Assembly: GCA_033032865.1 (NCBI GenBank)
Contig: JAWHQI010000040.1
Location: 7,051,001 to 7,115,000 of the forward strand
From: Dactylorhiza incarnata
Taxonomy: Eukaryota; Streptophyta; Magnoliopsida; Asparagales; Orchidaceae
DNA length: 64,000 bases
Reading direction: 5' to 3'
Below the pieces are notes generated by a model. It worked only from the letters and a program-made list of their open reading frames with translations. It was not told the origin of the DNA and ran no database searches. The translations under genes were made by a program, and so were the position numbers. This document shows, piece after piece, positions 21,542 to 35,825 of the stretch (positions within the stretch are counted from its first letter, which is position 1; every line of letters begins with the position of its first letter).

Positions 21542-22140
21542 CACAAGGCTAACTCGAGGATTGACATAGATCAATTAGTTGCCTCTTCTGTAAGTGGGAG
21601 CTCGTATGATCCCTCTCTCCATAGCTATGTTGTGTGCCCACCATATCTTTATGTGATAGGATAGGGCGGAGCTGACTATTTTGAGGGATATTCCCTATCC
21701 GTGCCTGCACCACCTTTACCTCCACATAAGCATTGGCCTCTACGACATGATTCTCCTCCACCACAACCTACATATCACCATAATGAGTCTTATGCCCACA
21801 TCAGAGGGGGATATGATGCAGGATTTTGGGAGGAAAGATAGGGCCAGATGTCATCATGGAAGGAGGGTATCTCTGCCAACATAACCAATATAGTAGAGAA
21901 TCAGATAGAGATGCAACACAATATGGACATATGTAGGAGACCGAGGCAAACATTCTGTAAATGTAGAACAACAACTACAGAACCTTTTAGGGGAGAGTGC
22001 TTCAATGCACGATCGCATGGCTTACTTATGTGATCTTTTTGATGAGGTATATATTCCCCCAGAAGGTTTGTCCCAACATCGTCGACGTCACCTCCACCAG
22101 TCTCCAGAGTGATATATGTCATTCTCACATTATCTCTATT
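21542..22140 (+). other. Unassigned coding-like debris
   Basis: Broken frames rich in P, H and Y (VPAPPLPPHKHWPLRHDSPP) around 21700-21900. It is the right side of the site into which A inserted. It resembles the linker region of plant gypsy extra ORFs in composition only. I cannot name it. Confidence 0.3.
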
Positions 22141-23746
22141 ATCTAGTTAGGTTTTCTAGAGTCACGTCATGTCTTTTTATTTTAGTTGGGCATGTATTAA
22201 TTGATTTCCTTGTTATATCATGTAACACTCCATCTACTATTATTGTTTCTTATTAAACATGTTCGCATAGATATATATAATGAGAACAATATCACCATTA
22301 AGTGACTGTGTGCGTGTGTGTGGGGGGGGGGGGGGGGGTAATTTTGACCAAATTTAACAAATTCTCATACGTTCACTTGTAGAATAAAATAATTTTTAAA
22401 AGTTGATTCAAATTTTTTCTTATTTACTATTGCTATAAATTGAATAAACATCGATATGAATTAAGATTTTCATAAGGGTTATTGATTGCTAGTTTAGTTG
22501 TCTCAAGCAAAAGTACTCTCTCCATATTTGATAGGCTATGTTTGTACACACATACTAATAACAAAGTTTGTATGGATAAAATGGAATTGTGTTTTTTATG
22601 AAATTTTTATTTATTGATCACCTCTTTAAGTTGATTTAATGAAAATGTAGTAATTCTTTCATAAAAAGCTAGAAAACGGTTACACAAACCCTTTATAAAT
22701 AATTTTTCTAAAAGTACTAAAATTTAATTCTTTATACATTTTGAGTGAAATTTAAGAATAAAGGCATGTAGTAAGGAAATGATTTAAGCCACCTTTGATT
22801 ATATTAAGTTTGAACCTTTGAACTTAACTTCATATTTCAACACTTGCTCCCTCTTTTAATCCCATTAACTTTATTCCTTTTGTAACTCCACTAAAATTAT
22901 CAATGACAAAACACAAAATCATAAGAATGATGGAGAAAATAAAAATTCAATGATTCGTTTCAATGTGGGAATGATGAGAATGTTATTGGAGGCCATATGA
23001 TTCACTTATATACGGGCCTTATATTGATATTACAAAAGAACAATGAAAGATATATATATATATCTTAATAATTTAAATAATAAGTGAAAAGAGTTGAAAA
23101 TAAATACACCCACCATGAAAAAAATAAGTGTGGGGGGCATACATTTATGAAGTGGGAAATGTAATCCTTACTTAAGATCAAAGCTCAAATATTGTTTAGT
23201 AGTGATAAATATTTCTTCCAATACTTATCCCTACCCTTTATGACCAAAGCCACATTACAACCCATCAAAATTCCTAAAGATCCTTATTCTTGCCTTTTTT
23301 TAAACTTATAAGATTTGTATGATTTATTAAAAAGTAGTACTAATAAAAATAGAGATTGTATATAAAGTAAGCATATGTGAACCTATCAAAGCAAGATATT
23401 GAGAACAAACTTTATATGAGTTAAGGATACAAAAAGAAGGTAGTTAAATTAAGTTTCATTTCACTTACATCGCAATTATTTTTGTGAATAAATTTTATGT
23501 TATGGTAATATGTGTATCAGGCTTATTCCATTTAGTATGTAAAGGGGAGAGACATGAGACATTTTGTTATGATTCTTTTATACCCAAATGAACTCTTATT
23601 CATATCTTGTTTTGTCATAGAATGTCAAAAGCTAACTGTGAGGATATTTGATGACACTTGAAGTATACACTTTTATTCAGCACTTTATCAATGATTATTT
23701 GTTACAAATTGATTAAATTCAATGTTTAATTTGATATTATGCATTT
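22141..23746. other. AT-rich DNA without recognisable gene
   Basis: It has a G17 run at 22322-22338 and a short (AT)n at 23049-23062. No ORF of note and no repeat pair seen. Confidence 0.6.
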
Positions 23747-25635
23747 TGTAACATCGCCTTTCCTACTATGCCTCCATAAGGTAATATAGGTCTTGATGAC
23801 ATGGCTAGGGAAAGGTGTAAGGTCTAGAACTCAATAGGCATGGTAGACCCACCTTGTGAACTCATGTCAAACTAGGTCAACATAGCCTAGTTCACCCCAA
23901 TTGAAACCATAATGACCAAATTGAACTCACCACACCCCAATGATTACAAAGATAAGTCATTAGAGTCATGATCAACATCATTGGGCCACCTAATTCTTTA
24001 GATTTGACCGAAGTCAACTCTATGTCAACATATCACAAATTCTCTTAATTAGGTTAAATTGACCTCCCAATGAACCCACCATGACCCAGATCACTTTGGG
24101 TGGTGACCTAGGACCCATAAACATGATGTGGGGGGAAGCCACCTCATCAGTTGTAAGTCAAGCGTGATCAAAATGATCCTAATTAGGGAAATTATGTTGG
24201 CTAATCCAATTCCAATGGGCTAAAGCCTTCACCAAAGGCCCAACCCAAAATTGAGGAGTCAATTACACTTCTTGCCTTCTAAAAGTGGCATCCAACCGAC
24301 AAGAAAGGGTAGATTTGGCCTTTTGTCCAATCTACCACATGAGACAACAGGAATTCAAGAAATGCAGGCCACATGACACCTCCATTCCCTCCCCTAGCTG
24401 AGGATATAACTCCTCTTAGTGAGCCCAGCCAAATTTGTGCTAATTTGTTGACAAGTGGTGCAAGGGAGGGAGAAACTAGACAAGGACAAACCCTCCACCC
24501 CCTAATAAATATTCCATATATATCAACCCTCAACCACATTTAACATCATCATCCCCATCCACTAAAGAGTCGAGCCATCCATCCAGTCAAAGCTTTTGAA
24601 CTCGGGAGCTTAGATTGGAGAAGTTCACCGAAAGCCGCTGCCACCATGCCTCCGCAAAGAATCACCAGGGCTTGAGCTCAATTGCAGGTGCATTTTCACT
24701 TTTCTCCCTTAGTCCTAGTTTCCCAAATCATTTACCTGAAGATTCGAGCTCAATTAAGCTCGAATTAAGCTCATTCTATCGGCCGAAAGCTTAATTTTTG
24801 GCCATACTGGAATTCCATTTCTGTCCACCTCAGGTCGCCAGACCACTACCCTCCGACAACCTTCACCTCAATGGAGGTGGTGGCGGCGGTGGTTGACCGG
24901 GAAGATACTCAGGTGGTTGGGAAATAAACACCCAAACCACTCCAGGTCGGGCATATCTTGGTCGTCTCTATAGCTTGAAGATGATGGGGAGCCGTTAGAT
25001 CTATGCCAAGATTCGTGAAGATCTGGCTATACATAGACCCATGCTTAATTTAAGGGAATGTTGAATTGGTCAAACCTAGGACAGCCCATTCATGCTTTAT
25101 TTTGAGTTAGTTGTTGTTAGATTCAGACCAAGGCTTCAACATCAATGTTGTAGCCATTTGGTGAGGGCTTCTCGAATTGTGTTTGAACTCCCTATGAGGT
25201 GATCTGTAGCCCTCACAATATTGATTCATAGTTAGGGTAATTTTAAGACCATGAAATTGCTTTAATTTGTATTTCTCTCAAACTATTAGTTTCATCTCAA
25301 TGAAATTTGGACCCAATATGTGTTATGATGTTATGCATCATCTCTGTAAATTTTTGAACTTTTAGGAATTAAATTTTCTAAAGTTTAATTGAAAATCTTA
25401 GAGATGTGACATGAAAGATATAAATGAAATTTTTATACCTTGGGTAATGTGAAAATTGCCAAATTTGTGGTGACATCTTCCTTAGGTCATTTTACATCTA
25501 CGGTACAGGTTTGAGGTCAATTGGACTCATGCATGTGAGTAAATTTTACTTTGAATAATTTGTATAGTTCAAAATGTGACATGCATGTGACACAAAATTG
25601 GTGCACTCTCACTAGAATACCAAATGCATAATATT

Positions 25636-26414
25636 GAAACTCTGGTAGACTAACATTTAGGTCAAATTATAGCTCTTTAATTAATTTGAGAACTTTTGGA
25701 TAAATATTACTATGGTTTGACATTGTTTGAAAAATGTCACACTTTAAAATAAATATAATTTGTGTGACCAAACAAATTATGAAAATCACAAAACTCTGGT
25801 AGAACATTACTTAGGTCAAAGTACACCTTTGAAATTATTTTGGGAATTTTAGAATAAACACTCTTGTTATTTGACAATATTTGAATTAGGTCACACATAT
25901 ATCACACATTTACATATATGAAATAACGAGGACAAAATAAATAAGGAAAATTCCAAAACTAGGTAGAACCTTACTTAGGTCAAAATACACCTCTTGAATT
26001 ATTTTGGGAATTTTAGATTAAACACTCCTATTATTTGCTAATATTTGAATTATGTCACACATTTAAATATATGAAATATTGAAGACAAAATAAGTACGGA
26101 AATTTCCAAAACTATGGTAGAACCTTATTTAGGTCAGAAAACACCTCTGGAATTATTTTTGGAATTTTAGAATAAAGACTCGTATTATTTGAAAATATTT
26201 AAATTATGATAAACATTTAAATATATGAAATAATGACGAAAAAATAAATGAGGAAAATTTCAGAAGTCTGGTAGAACCTTATTTATGTCAAAATACACCA
26301 TTGGAATTATTTTGGTAATTTTAGAATAATCACTCTTATTATTTGACAATATTTGAATTATGTCACACTTTTAAATATATGAAATAATGAGGGCAAAATA
26401 AACTAAGAAAATTG
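25636..26414. repeat. Tandem array of about 155-bp units
   Basis: Five units start near 25636, 25791, 25956, 26109 and 26264. Each opens with AAACTNTGGTAGAAC, then ACTTAGGTCAAAATACACC, GAATTATTTTGGGAATTTTAGA and ATTATTTGACAATATTTGAATTATGTC. A more diverged half-similar unit may precede it from about 25457. Units differ by many substitutions, so the array is old. Confidence 0.85.
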
Positions 26415-26880
26415 CAAAAATTTGGAAGAACTTTATTCAGTAAGTCTTTAATCCTTAGTAGAAGTTTTGGACCAATTCGGTTAGGCTAACCTAACAAATC
26501 TCATATAAAGACCTAATTGTGGGTGCATATAGTAATTCTATTTATGGGCATATACTTCTAAATAGTTATCATATGATGAACAAACTTTGGAAGAACCTTA
26601 TTCAGTAAGTCTTTAACCCTTGGTATAAGTTTTGGGCCAATTTGGTTACGCTAACTTAACAAATCTCATACAAAGACTGAATTGTGGTCCCAAATAGTAA
26701 TTTTAGTTAAGGGCATATACTTCTAGATAGTTATCATATAATCACCAAACTTTGTAAGAACCTTATTCAGTAAGTATTTAACCCTTGGTAGAGGTTTTGG
26801 GCCAATTGGGTTAGTCTAACATGGCTGATCTCATATGAAACCTCAAATGTAGGTGTGGATAGTGATCTTTGCTTATGAAG
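26415..26880. repeat. Second tandem array of about 165-bp units
   Basis: Three units start near 26415, 26581 and 26746, each with CAAANTTTGGAAGAAC, TTATTCAGTAAGTCTTTAA, GGTTTTGGGCCAATT and CATATACTTCTA-GATAGTTATCATAT blocks. It begins exactly where the 155-bp array ends. The start of its unit (TTTGGAAGAACCTTATT) resembles the start of the 155-bp unit, suggesting that one array was seeded from the other. Confidence 0.85.
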
Positions 26881-28550
26881 TTTTATTCCCAAATAACCTC
26901 GCAGCAGCACCCTTCAATATAATTACACAATTAAGAAAGGTTAGGAACCATGATATTAATTATCATGAGAAAGGGAGGTTTGGTTGTAATCCAATTATAT
27001 TTCTTAGCACCGTTGCGAGCCCTTCACCGGGTTGAACTTGAGAAGTCCCAGATTCAACATAAAATATTAAGCCTACATACTATGAACATATTATTCAAGG
27101 ATAAACACGCTTTATATGTGTAACACCATAAGTAATCCATAGGATCATGATTATATTACTATATTTTGTACTCCACCATATCGGAGTTGATCCCTAGGCT
27201 ATAAGGTATTATCAACTCGAAACATATACAACTGTCTTATATTCTTGTGGATGATCATAGTGAGGACATGGTTGATAGTCCATGAGAGCTGTTAGTCCAG
27301 TGATATATATGAGGTGGGGTGTCTACTTGTGCATGTGCATATAGATCCTAACGATAGGATTACTTGTGGTGGGTCTACGAGCATGTTTAGTCATCACACC
27401 GACGAAAGCATGTAGAGTTGGCTAAAGGGGTCAAGGTCTAGTGGGCCAGATTAGCTGGGGTCCTGGAGATGTTTTCCAATGACTCTTCCATAATCCATGG
27501 AGTTCTGGTTTGGTGCATTCCATCAAGAGTATGCAGAAGCTCCGCAATGCTCACACGTTGAGGCGTACGTAAGGCCTAGGCCTGGTAGTGTGTAGTACCC
27601 ACCTAGTAATGGAGACGCCCGCTCCACTGTCTCCGTTTGACCATAATGTGAGGTGCCTGAGAGGTTAGCTACCCTCAAAAAGTGGGAACTAAATATATAT
27701 GTCAAATTAGAGTTGCGTGTGTGAGTAAGTGCATGGTGATTCATCATATTATAGCATAGCATGATTTGTATATCATAAACATTCTCCAAGATCCTCACCA
27801 TATAAATTAATATGGGCTCATTTATATGATGGGTTACTTTACTTGCTAGAATGATCCTTAACTTATAAATTTATATGCGCAAATTTATAAGTTAAGCTAT
27901 TTATTGACTTTTGCTATATTATTTTACAAGGTAGCTTGTTCTATCGTTTACCAGTAGATGTAGATTAAATAACCACATGCTAAGAACAACAACACACTTA
28001 CTATTCATACATGTACAACAACTTAATATATAGCTATAGAAGACACCGTATAATGCATTACCTCTAATGTCACCTACTTGTATTGTTATTACTGCATATA
28101 TTGTACCATTCTTTTCCATCCTCCCACCTGGTGCCTAGGAGTTGCCAGAGGAGAGGATGCCAAAACTGCTTAGTCTTTTTAACTAACGGTCAGTGGACCA
28201 CATAATTTTAAAGAATCGTGCCAACACAGCAGTAGCACCTCGACTAGGAGGACCACCAGGCCAAAGAAATAGAGCTTAATGTGATGATGTGGAATGTATT
28301 GGTCTCTTCTGTAGAAGATGTGAGACATTAGAGATCTTCCACTTTACATTAGATTTTATTTCATTTTGGGTATGTAATGGACTTTGTTATATAAATATTA
28401 TTGTGAATTTTTGGACTACTGTTTCTAATTAATATTATGTGGACTTTAGTTTTGATAATTGTGGTTAGCCTGTGGTATTTGAAAATTACTAGCAGAATAG
28501 GCACCCTGTGGTGGTTGCTAGCCCGTGAGTTGGTTCTACTGCAAGTCAGT

Positions 28551-30491
28551 TGTTATGGGCATAAAACTCCCCTCATCGTGCCCAATTACTAAGAGATGGA
28601 GCTTACAACATTTAATGTGTATTTAAGTGTGCAGGAGCATGAAAATTTTGATATGGACGAATCAGGACACTTCTTGGGCTTAAAATAGATCTAAATGATG
28701 ATGAGACACATCCCAAATATCTTGAGGAAGCAATAATTCATGGCCAAACACATTGTGGTAATTCCATGGATCATGGGATGCAACATTTGGAGACACAAAA
28801 CCTGAGACACACGCCCATGTGCTTAGAGTTTGTGTCAAATTTTTACAAATTCTTAGATCTATACATGACCAAGAGTGATGCAGAGCAATCTTTGAGGAAT
28901 ATAGTCGCAACACATGCCTGTGTACCTAGGGCATGTGTGATGCTCATTATTTATGATAGACCATTTCTATTATTGGAACATGCGTTCCATATCTCTTGGT
29001 TTGAGAATAACATATTCCATTATGTATTTGATCAATTATGTTTTAAGCGTGCATGCAATACAATTACAATACCATACTGAATGAATACAAGTAAATATGG
29101 AGAAAAATGGACAACAAACATTGAATTTTATCCTACCGCAGGATGGTATTATCTACCGCTAGCGGTAGCGGTCCTGAAAGTGGGACAACTGACAAAAGAT
29201 ATTCAAATGAAAACACTAGCGAGAGAAGCAGAGCTAATTTGTAAAGAGACTAACATGTATCATTAACCCCAATGTGCATCTGTAACTAAATTGCAAGCCC
29301 AAAAATCATCTTGATAATTGAGGAGCCAAATGGAGCATGTGATCCATCTGATGGTGGGAATGTATATTGTGGTAACGCGGCGCAGCAACTCTATCATGGC
29401 GTGGAAGTGGTTACCTAAAAAACAAAACATGCTTACCATTCCTGGATGTCTAGCTCATCAAACTCTTTGCATTATGGGTACAACAAGGAGGTAACACTTA
29501 CCATAGGCATTAACTCATAATATCTATTTAAAACACAGCTCCACTATTTCATTAAAATAATCACTTAGCCAGAACTCCAATGATTTTTGTGTGAGGCCTC
29601 GTCCCAGACATCAGAGGAATCCCTATATCACTCTTGATCATCAAAAAGATATCTTCAAAGCGCAGTTCATCAATGGTCATTCTACATGAAGAAAATTGTG
29701 ACTACAACGCCGATCTCTATCATTCCTTCGTACTCACCTTCAGATCTCTCATAGGGAGTTTATTTACAAAAATTCTATTAATCCTATTTTGTATTTTTTT
29801 CTTTTCTTTTGGTAACTACTTTTGTAATGATAGAGAAATTCTCCCAAGTTGGCAATTAGGTCCGAGAGCGGCTAAGGGAGAAATTCACTCATGTGTTGGT
29901 GATTAGGTCAGTTTGTGCCTTAAGGAGGAATTAGCCTTATGAGTTAGATGACTAGATCCAGGGAGTAGGTCAAGGGGAGGCCCGAGGCCTATGTAGGAAG
30001 AGATAGTATACGACCAACCGGACCTTAGGGAGAAGGGTCGGTGGAGAAACCGAAGAGTAAAAATCATCGCCTTGATCTTAGCATTATAGAATCCCATGAT
30101 TTTTAATCATTCTTCATGGCTTACTTATTAAATTAGTTTTCCTCTTCATTCAAAGATATTTTTCATCGTACAATGGTTTTTGAATGTGTTGAAAAAGAAA
30201 GCTTACATCTGATTAAATTCTCTTTATATCCATACTAAAAAATATATTACTTATAATCTCATCATCATCAAATATTGAATATTCGTGTTTAAAGTGAATC
30301 CTATGAAAAGGTGGTTAATATTTTCATTAGGATATTTATTTAAGTTAAATTATTGAAGGATTTTTATTATAAATATTATACTATCTAAGTATTTTATTAA
30401 AGAAAAGGATTTATAAAAGAATTTTTAAATATCCTTATTCACCCCCTCCCCTCACTTTCACCACCCGCTAAGGTCGACTCAAGATCAAACA
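28551..30491 (+). repeat. Candidate 5' LTR of decayed copia element E
   Basis: It begins TGTTATGGGCATAAAACTCC. It ends ACTCAAGATCAAACA, just before a decayed PBS (TGTATCAGGTCTAGGTTACTC at 30495). The phrase TTCACCCCCTCCCCTCAC near 30440 recalls the end of the B LTR. It contains the palindrome CTACCGCTAGCGGTAG (29153-29168). No matching 3' LTR was found, so the start is uncertain. Confidence 0.4.
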
Positions 30492-30541
30492 ACTTGTATC
30501 AGGTCTAGGTTACTCGTCTTAGGCTTAACAACCTAGAGTAT

Positions 30542-31713
30542 TTGATGTTGACCCTAAGAAATCCAATGAATAGTGATGACAAGTTTATTATATTTTTTCC
30601 TTTAATCACCAGAAGTCATTACGCTAAATTGAAAGACATAAGGACAAATGCCCTTATTTCAATTGATATTGATGTATGGAAAATAACTATAAATAGGTAT
30701 ATTGCACCATCTATTTTAAAGAATAATATTATAATTCCTAACTTATAATTGATTATAATCAAAATGCAAAAGAGGAATGCATTTCAAATGCTAAAGCTAT
30801 GAATTGTTTGTTTTGTGGTATTGACAAAAATATATTTAAACTTGTTCATACTTTTAACCCAGCTTTGATATTTGGAAATTTCTTGAAGAAACTTATGATT
30901 CTCCATCTATAAGTTTGGAACAATTACAAGAATTGGAGAATTTTAACTCTTGTGCAAATATTCAAGAGTCTTCTTGTTCGGATGGCTCCATGGTATGTAC
31001 ATCAAGTGAAAGGGAAAATAGCAGTGCATCTTACTATTCAAGTGATATTTTATCAGATAGTGTTGCAAGCAAAACAAATTCCTCCCTTCTTGATTTAAAC
31101 TCATTTTCTACATCTTGTGCACTTGAATTTGCTAAACATAAAATTGAAAAGTTGAAAAGTATTAATTCTAAACTACATTTAGAAAATAAAAACTTAAAAG
31201 AACAACTTAATGAGAAACCTAATATTGATGTGCCTATTATTATTTCTCCTTCATGCTCTAAGATAAAAAATGATATACCTTGTCTTGATTGCAATAAACT
31301 TAAAGAAAAATTTATGGTTTTTGATAAAGAGCTTCTTATTGCAAAAGAGCATAGTGAAAAATTGATAAATGAAAATAATACTCTAACAAATAAACTAGAT
31401 TCACTAAAATTGTTTGTTCAAAAGTTTTCAAGTAATGAAAAATATTTTATGTCTAGTTTATCAATTAGTTTTCTACAAGACCTCTACTAGTGTTACGTAT
31501 CTTATAAACAAACATATACCTAGTAGAATATTTAATAATCTAGGCAATCCTTACATCAAGTGCACCGTGTGTTCCAAGTTTGAACATACCTCATGTTTTT
31601 GTAAGGTTAAATCAATATTTTACATATCTCACCAAGTTTGGATTCCCAAACTCTCACTATCGAAAACATTTGTATCCATAAGGGTACCCAAATCTTTTTT
31701 TCACATACCTTGA
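30542..31713 (+). pseudogene. Copia gag remnant of element E
   Basis: Pieces in three frames give the usual order of a Sirevirus/Tork-like gag. First come KAMNCLFCGI and similar words of the N-terminal gag domain (to about 30900). Next is a 191-residue frame (30915-31490) with a coiled coil and IPCLDCNKLKEKFMVFDKEL. Last is a knuckle-like CTVCSKFEHTSCFC followed by VWIPK (31560-31650). The glycine of the zinc knuckle is replaced by E. No pol follows in recognisable form. Confidence 0.7.
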
Positions 31714-34700
31714 GTTTGTTGTTTGTCTAGGGAGATATTCATCATGTTGTGGTTTTATTTCATAAAAATTATTTCAAATTTATAAAACCTAATTTGCTCC
31801 CTAGTCAAACATAAAAATAAAATATCCATTCATTTCATTTTACTTTGTGCATTTTTGGTTGTATTTTAATCCTTTTTTTATTGAGCCAACATGTTTCATG
31901 TTAACACTTGATATATTTTATGGTATGACACAATCACCTTGCTTAAGAATACACTATAATAAATTAAAAGGGATGAATATGAATGATCAAGAGTTACATT
32001 ACATACATCACTATGCACTATCAATCTCATATAATGAATACTTGATATCTCAAGTTTATCTCTAATCATGTGTCATGCATGTATCTATCATAATGGATTA
32101 TAATATCAATTATTTCTATCACATTTAAGTTTTCAAATATTTGGTATAGTTATCATTGGCTCTTAAAACATTATGGTGTTTAGATTATTTACATTTGAAT
32201 TATATTTATCTTGTATGATAAACTTCATCATTAATGCATGAATATTTCATTTCACACATATTTTTGTAAAATCATGCATCATTATTATGTAAATTACATT
32301 TAGGAATTAACCCATACATTCCACCAATCTTATCATAATGGGGGTATATATATCATTATGTAAATGTAGTATGTCTTGTGATTGCATGTATCTCATTTTG
32401 TTTCATGACTCTAGAATCAATCATGTCTTTATAAAAACAAATCAAAAGTTTGATCACTTCATTCTAGGTCTATGAAAAGTATATTGTGACTCTATCTCAA
32501 ATACATGCAATATAAATACCTAATTAATAATATATATTGAACTTGATCATAAATGACATAACTTTGCATTTTATCATCTTGACTCATCATTCTAGTATCA
32601 CCTCTTAGTTTATGTACATTTCATTATCTATGCTAGTTGTTTCATTCATAATGTCATGTTTTGCTACATTAAAAAGTTGAGTATTGAAATTTAAAAATTA
32701 TTATATCTATGTCTTTGAATGTATTAATGAAAGATCCAAAAATGGCTTTAAAATCAACTATCTCCATTATAATAGTATTTCTAAAATTCATCATGTAATA
32801 AAGCCAATGTTTATGTGTCAATAATCAGTTAAATGTTTAGTGTGCTTATGATCATCTCCATATATTATGTCTCATAATAGCAGGGGTGCAATGTTGTGTG
32901 CATTAGAGGTGCTAACCTATAATTAATGTCTTGTCCTTGACTGCGGAGGTTTCTAGTGGGCCTTGTAAGGCACTTGGGGGAGAGTGTTAGGTTTGAGCGA
33001 CCTTTTATGTATGCAAATGGGACTCAAATCCCAACTTACAACGTGTGTGCAGCTCCTCATATACATCAGTCATTTAGTACGGGGCTAGTGCGCTGACATG
33101 TATGTGGGATATTGTGGTCTTAAGCCTACATAAGTCATATTTATTGTATGTAATTTATTTTACACTTCATAATTATTCATTTCATGCACATTTGGTTTGT
33201 TGGAACTTGAACTTCAAAGGTATTTTAAATCTCTTGTCATGATTGTTTTTGTCTCATGTGTTTTTTCTCTTATTATTTTTGAAGTCATGAATATAGTATT
33301 ATGTTTGGCATCATTTTTATTATTTCATCTTTTTAAGCTTTCACGATCACGAAAAACACATGAAATTGAAAAAGGACTTTTTGATAAACTCCTTAAGCCA
33401 AAATCTAAAATCTATTACTTTTTGATCATTTTTCGGATTACTTTGCTTCATTAGGTATTCCTTATAGTGGATAGACATAATACAAAAAAATTAGAACCCA
33501 AAAATGAAGAAAAACAAGATACTGCCCAATGGTAACTGTTACCGCCGGCGGTAACTCTGATTTTCTCTTTGATTGATTTATTTTATGTTTATTTTGCCAT
33601 CATAGAAGCTTATTCAACTAATTTACTCGACTATGACTTCTATATTTTCAGTGCAATCTTTTCATTATTGCTTATTTTCTTAATTTCTTAAAAACCAAAT
33701 AGAAAATTACCGAAGAAAATAAAATCTCAAAAATATGCTTTTCTCTGAGTTTTTTGGTATTGTTGTTCTTTTTTTTATACAAAAAATCCTAAAAACTGCT
33801 TATCTTGTATTACAAAAGTCAAGCATGAATAAATTTAGTATTTAGAGATTCTCTGCAATGTATGATTTTATTTTAAAATATTCTTGAACATTGTTTTGGT
33901 TACTCATTTCATGCACATCTTTTAAATGTTTAATGAAAATCATATGTAGGAATTTTATATATTAATTCTTAGTATGCCTCTAAGCATGGCTGATGATTTA
34001 TGTTTGATAATAATTCTCATACTCACCTATTTTGATTTCTATATTTGCTTATAATCTTATTTATGCATGTATGTGTAGTATTTTAACATAACTAGTTTAT
34101 ATGCATAGATAAAATTACCTACATACCATTGGACTAACCACATGTACTCCATGGATATTTATGTACTCCCATTTGAGAAGTGTGGTTGAAAATCAAAATT
34201 AATGTTTGTGTACAAGTGAATTTGAAGTCCTTTATTACTAAAATAAAAATCAAATAAATAATTGACAAAGATTACTCCACCAAGCACTTCTTTTCTTCCT
34301 GATATGTATTCATAAGCATTATGAGGTTGAGCACCATGGAAAGAATTGAAAAGTGTCTTGTGCAAACAATTTACCAAAACACCATATAGTTTTACTTCTA
34401 TCTAGTATATCAGATCACAAAAGCAAAAAAATTAAATAATATTATGTGATCCACCAAGCAGTACATCGCTCCCAAATAAGTCTTCATAATCATAATGTGT
34501 GCGATACACCTTGGTAGTTATTCAATTTTATTATGCATTAGAATTAGTAGAAGTATTTTTTAGTTTTCATATTGATGATATTATGTACATTACATTATGC
34601 TTTACACATGTCTTTATTATTGCATATATATACTTTATCAAATCACATATTCTACATATTGTTATCTTTCATAAATCTTTCACTCATGAGAATTAGACAC

Positions 34701-35820
34701 ATACGTATAAATACATAAATCTCTATATAAATGAGTAAATGTACAAGATAACTAAGTTGAACCCTACAATGTTTGCTAAAACTTGGTTTGTAAATCATTT
34801 CACATTGTATTAATTTAAAATCTTTATAGTTATATCGTCCATGCTTGGCAAAATAAAATTCAACTATAATGATTATCTTCTTCAAAGGAGCAACATTTCC
34901 TAGTTTATAAATGCTAATCCTTATATTATGACTTTGGCTTATATTGAATTTTTTGTTTATCTATGAACTAAAATGCTAATCCTTATGATCATCTAAATTT
35001 TCAATCCTTAATTTTTGTATCACTTGACATGATATTTCATGTACATTCTTACTCGTTTCTACTCGTATGGTTATCCTTACATTACTAATCACACTTTTCA
35101 TTATGAGTTATCATTTATCATATTAGACTTTTAATGCATATCCTTTCTTTCATGATGTCCAATGTATGATCTTTGATTTATCATATGTTGAATCTATTTT
35201 ACACTTTCTTCTTACTAATTCCTGACTATCTTCTTGAGCGTTATTGGTTAAAAATGCTAATATTTCTAATGATCTATTTGATTTCCACACCTACCATTTC
35301 TGATGTTCCACTCATATATTTATATGTTCATTTACATATATTTTCTCTTGGTATGCATTGTATTTACATTCATGAATCACATTTTTGTAATTATTCATGC
35401 TTAGCTCTATGGTTCAACAAGATTATCTTTTAAAAAGGGGGAGAATAAGTTGTGTTTTTGATGATTTCATGTTCATTTGTTGCATGTGCATTTCCCTAAT
35501 TTTGCATTATTATCATGACTATTTTTCACTGCATACGCTCTTGTCAGTTAATTATGATTATCTTCACAACAAGTGGTCCCTTATTTCATTAAAAAGTGGA
35601 AGAATAACATTCATGACTATAGACTACATTGAATATCAATTAGCGAGAAACTTAAATTTTAATCAGTTCAGTTTCTAAGCTCATTCATACCTAGGAAGCT
35701 TACCGAGGAAGCCTCCAAGGTAAACACAAAGAATAGTACCCTTCCACCATCTCTCTACAATTATTGATAAGAATGCACTAGAATAACAAGGACTCGCATA
35801 ATACAAACATTTTAGATTTG
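31714..35820. other. AT-rich decayed repeat DNA, two PPT-like tracts
   Basis: No convincing gene. GGGGGAGAG at 32976-32984 directly precedes TGTTAGGTTTGAGC, which looks like a PPT plus LTR start of another element. AAAAAGGGGGAGAATAAG at about 35432 is a second purine tract. The 18-base palindrome GTTACCGCCGGCGGTAAC is at 33538-33555. The region ends with GGTTG, the left TSD of element F. Confidence 0.5.
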
Positions 35821-35825
35821 GGTTG

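Larger units (their letters stand above)
23747..28550 (+). repeat. Possible very long LTR or repeat block containing tandem arrays
   Basis: It may start at TGTAACATCGCCTTTCC (23747). A TATA-like CCATATATATCAACC is at about 24512, followed by a leader-like stretch with CGCTGCCACCATGCC (24636). Long chromovirus LTRs have this sort of layout, but no second copy is in the window, no TSD is evident and the right end is not defined. The two tandem arrays at 25636-26880 lie inside it. The rest is gene-free. Confidence 0.3.

Noticed and set aside
24279..24539. 86-residue minus-strand ORF
   Set aside because: No homology that I can see; it overlaps a TATA-like plus-strand region and is probably chance.
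23747..28550. Calling this a definite chromovirus LTR
   Set aside because: There is no paired copy, TSD, PBS or pol nearby; kept only as a low-confidence repeat block.
28766..29080. 104-residue plus-strand ORF
   Set aside because: No recognisable motif; it lies in the candidate LTR of E and ends at an AT-rich stretch. Judged a chance ORF.
33197..33454. 85-residue ORF with a hydrophobic start and basic end
   Set aside because: It looks like a membrane segment, but lies in decayed AT-rich repeat DNA without promoter or similar copy.
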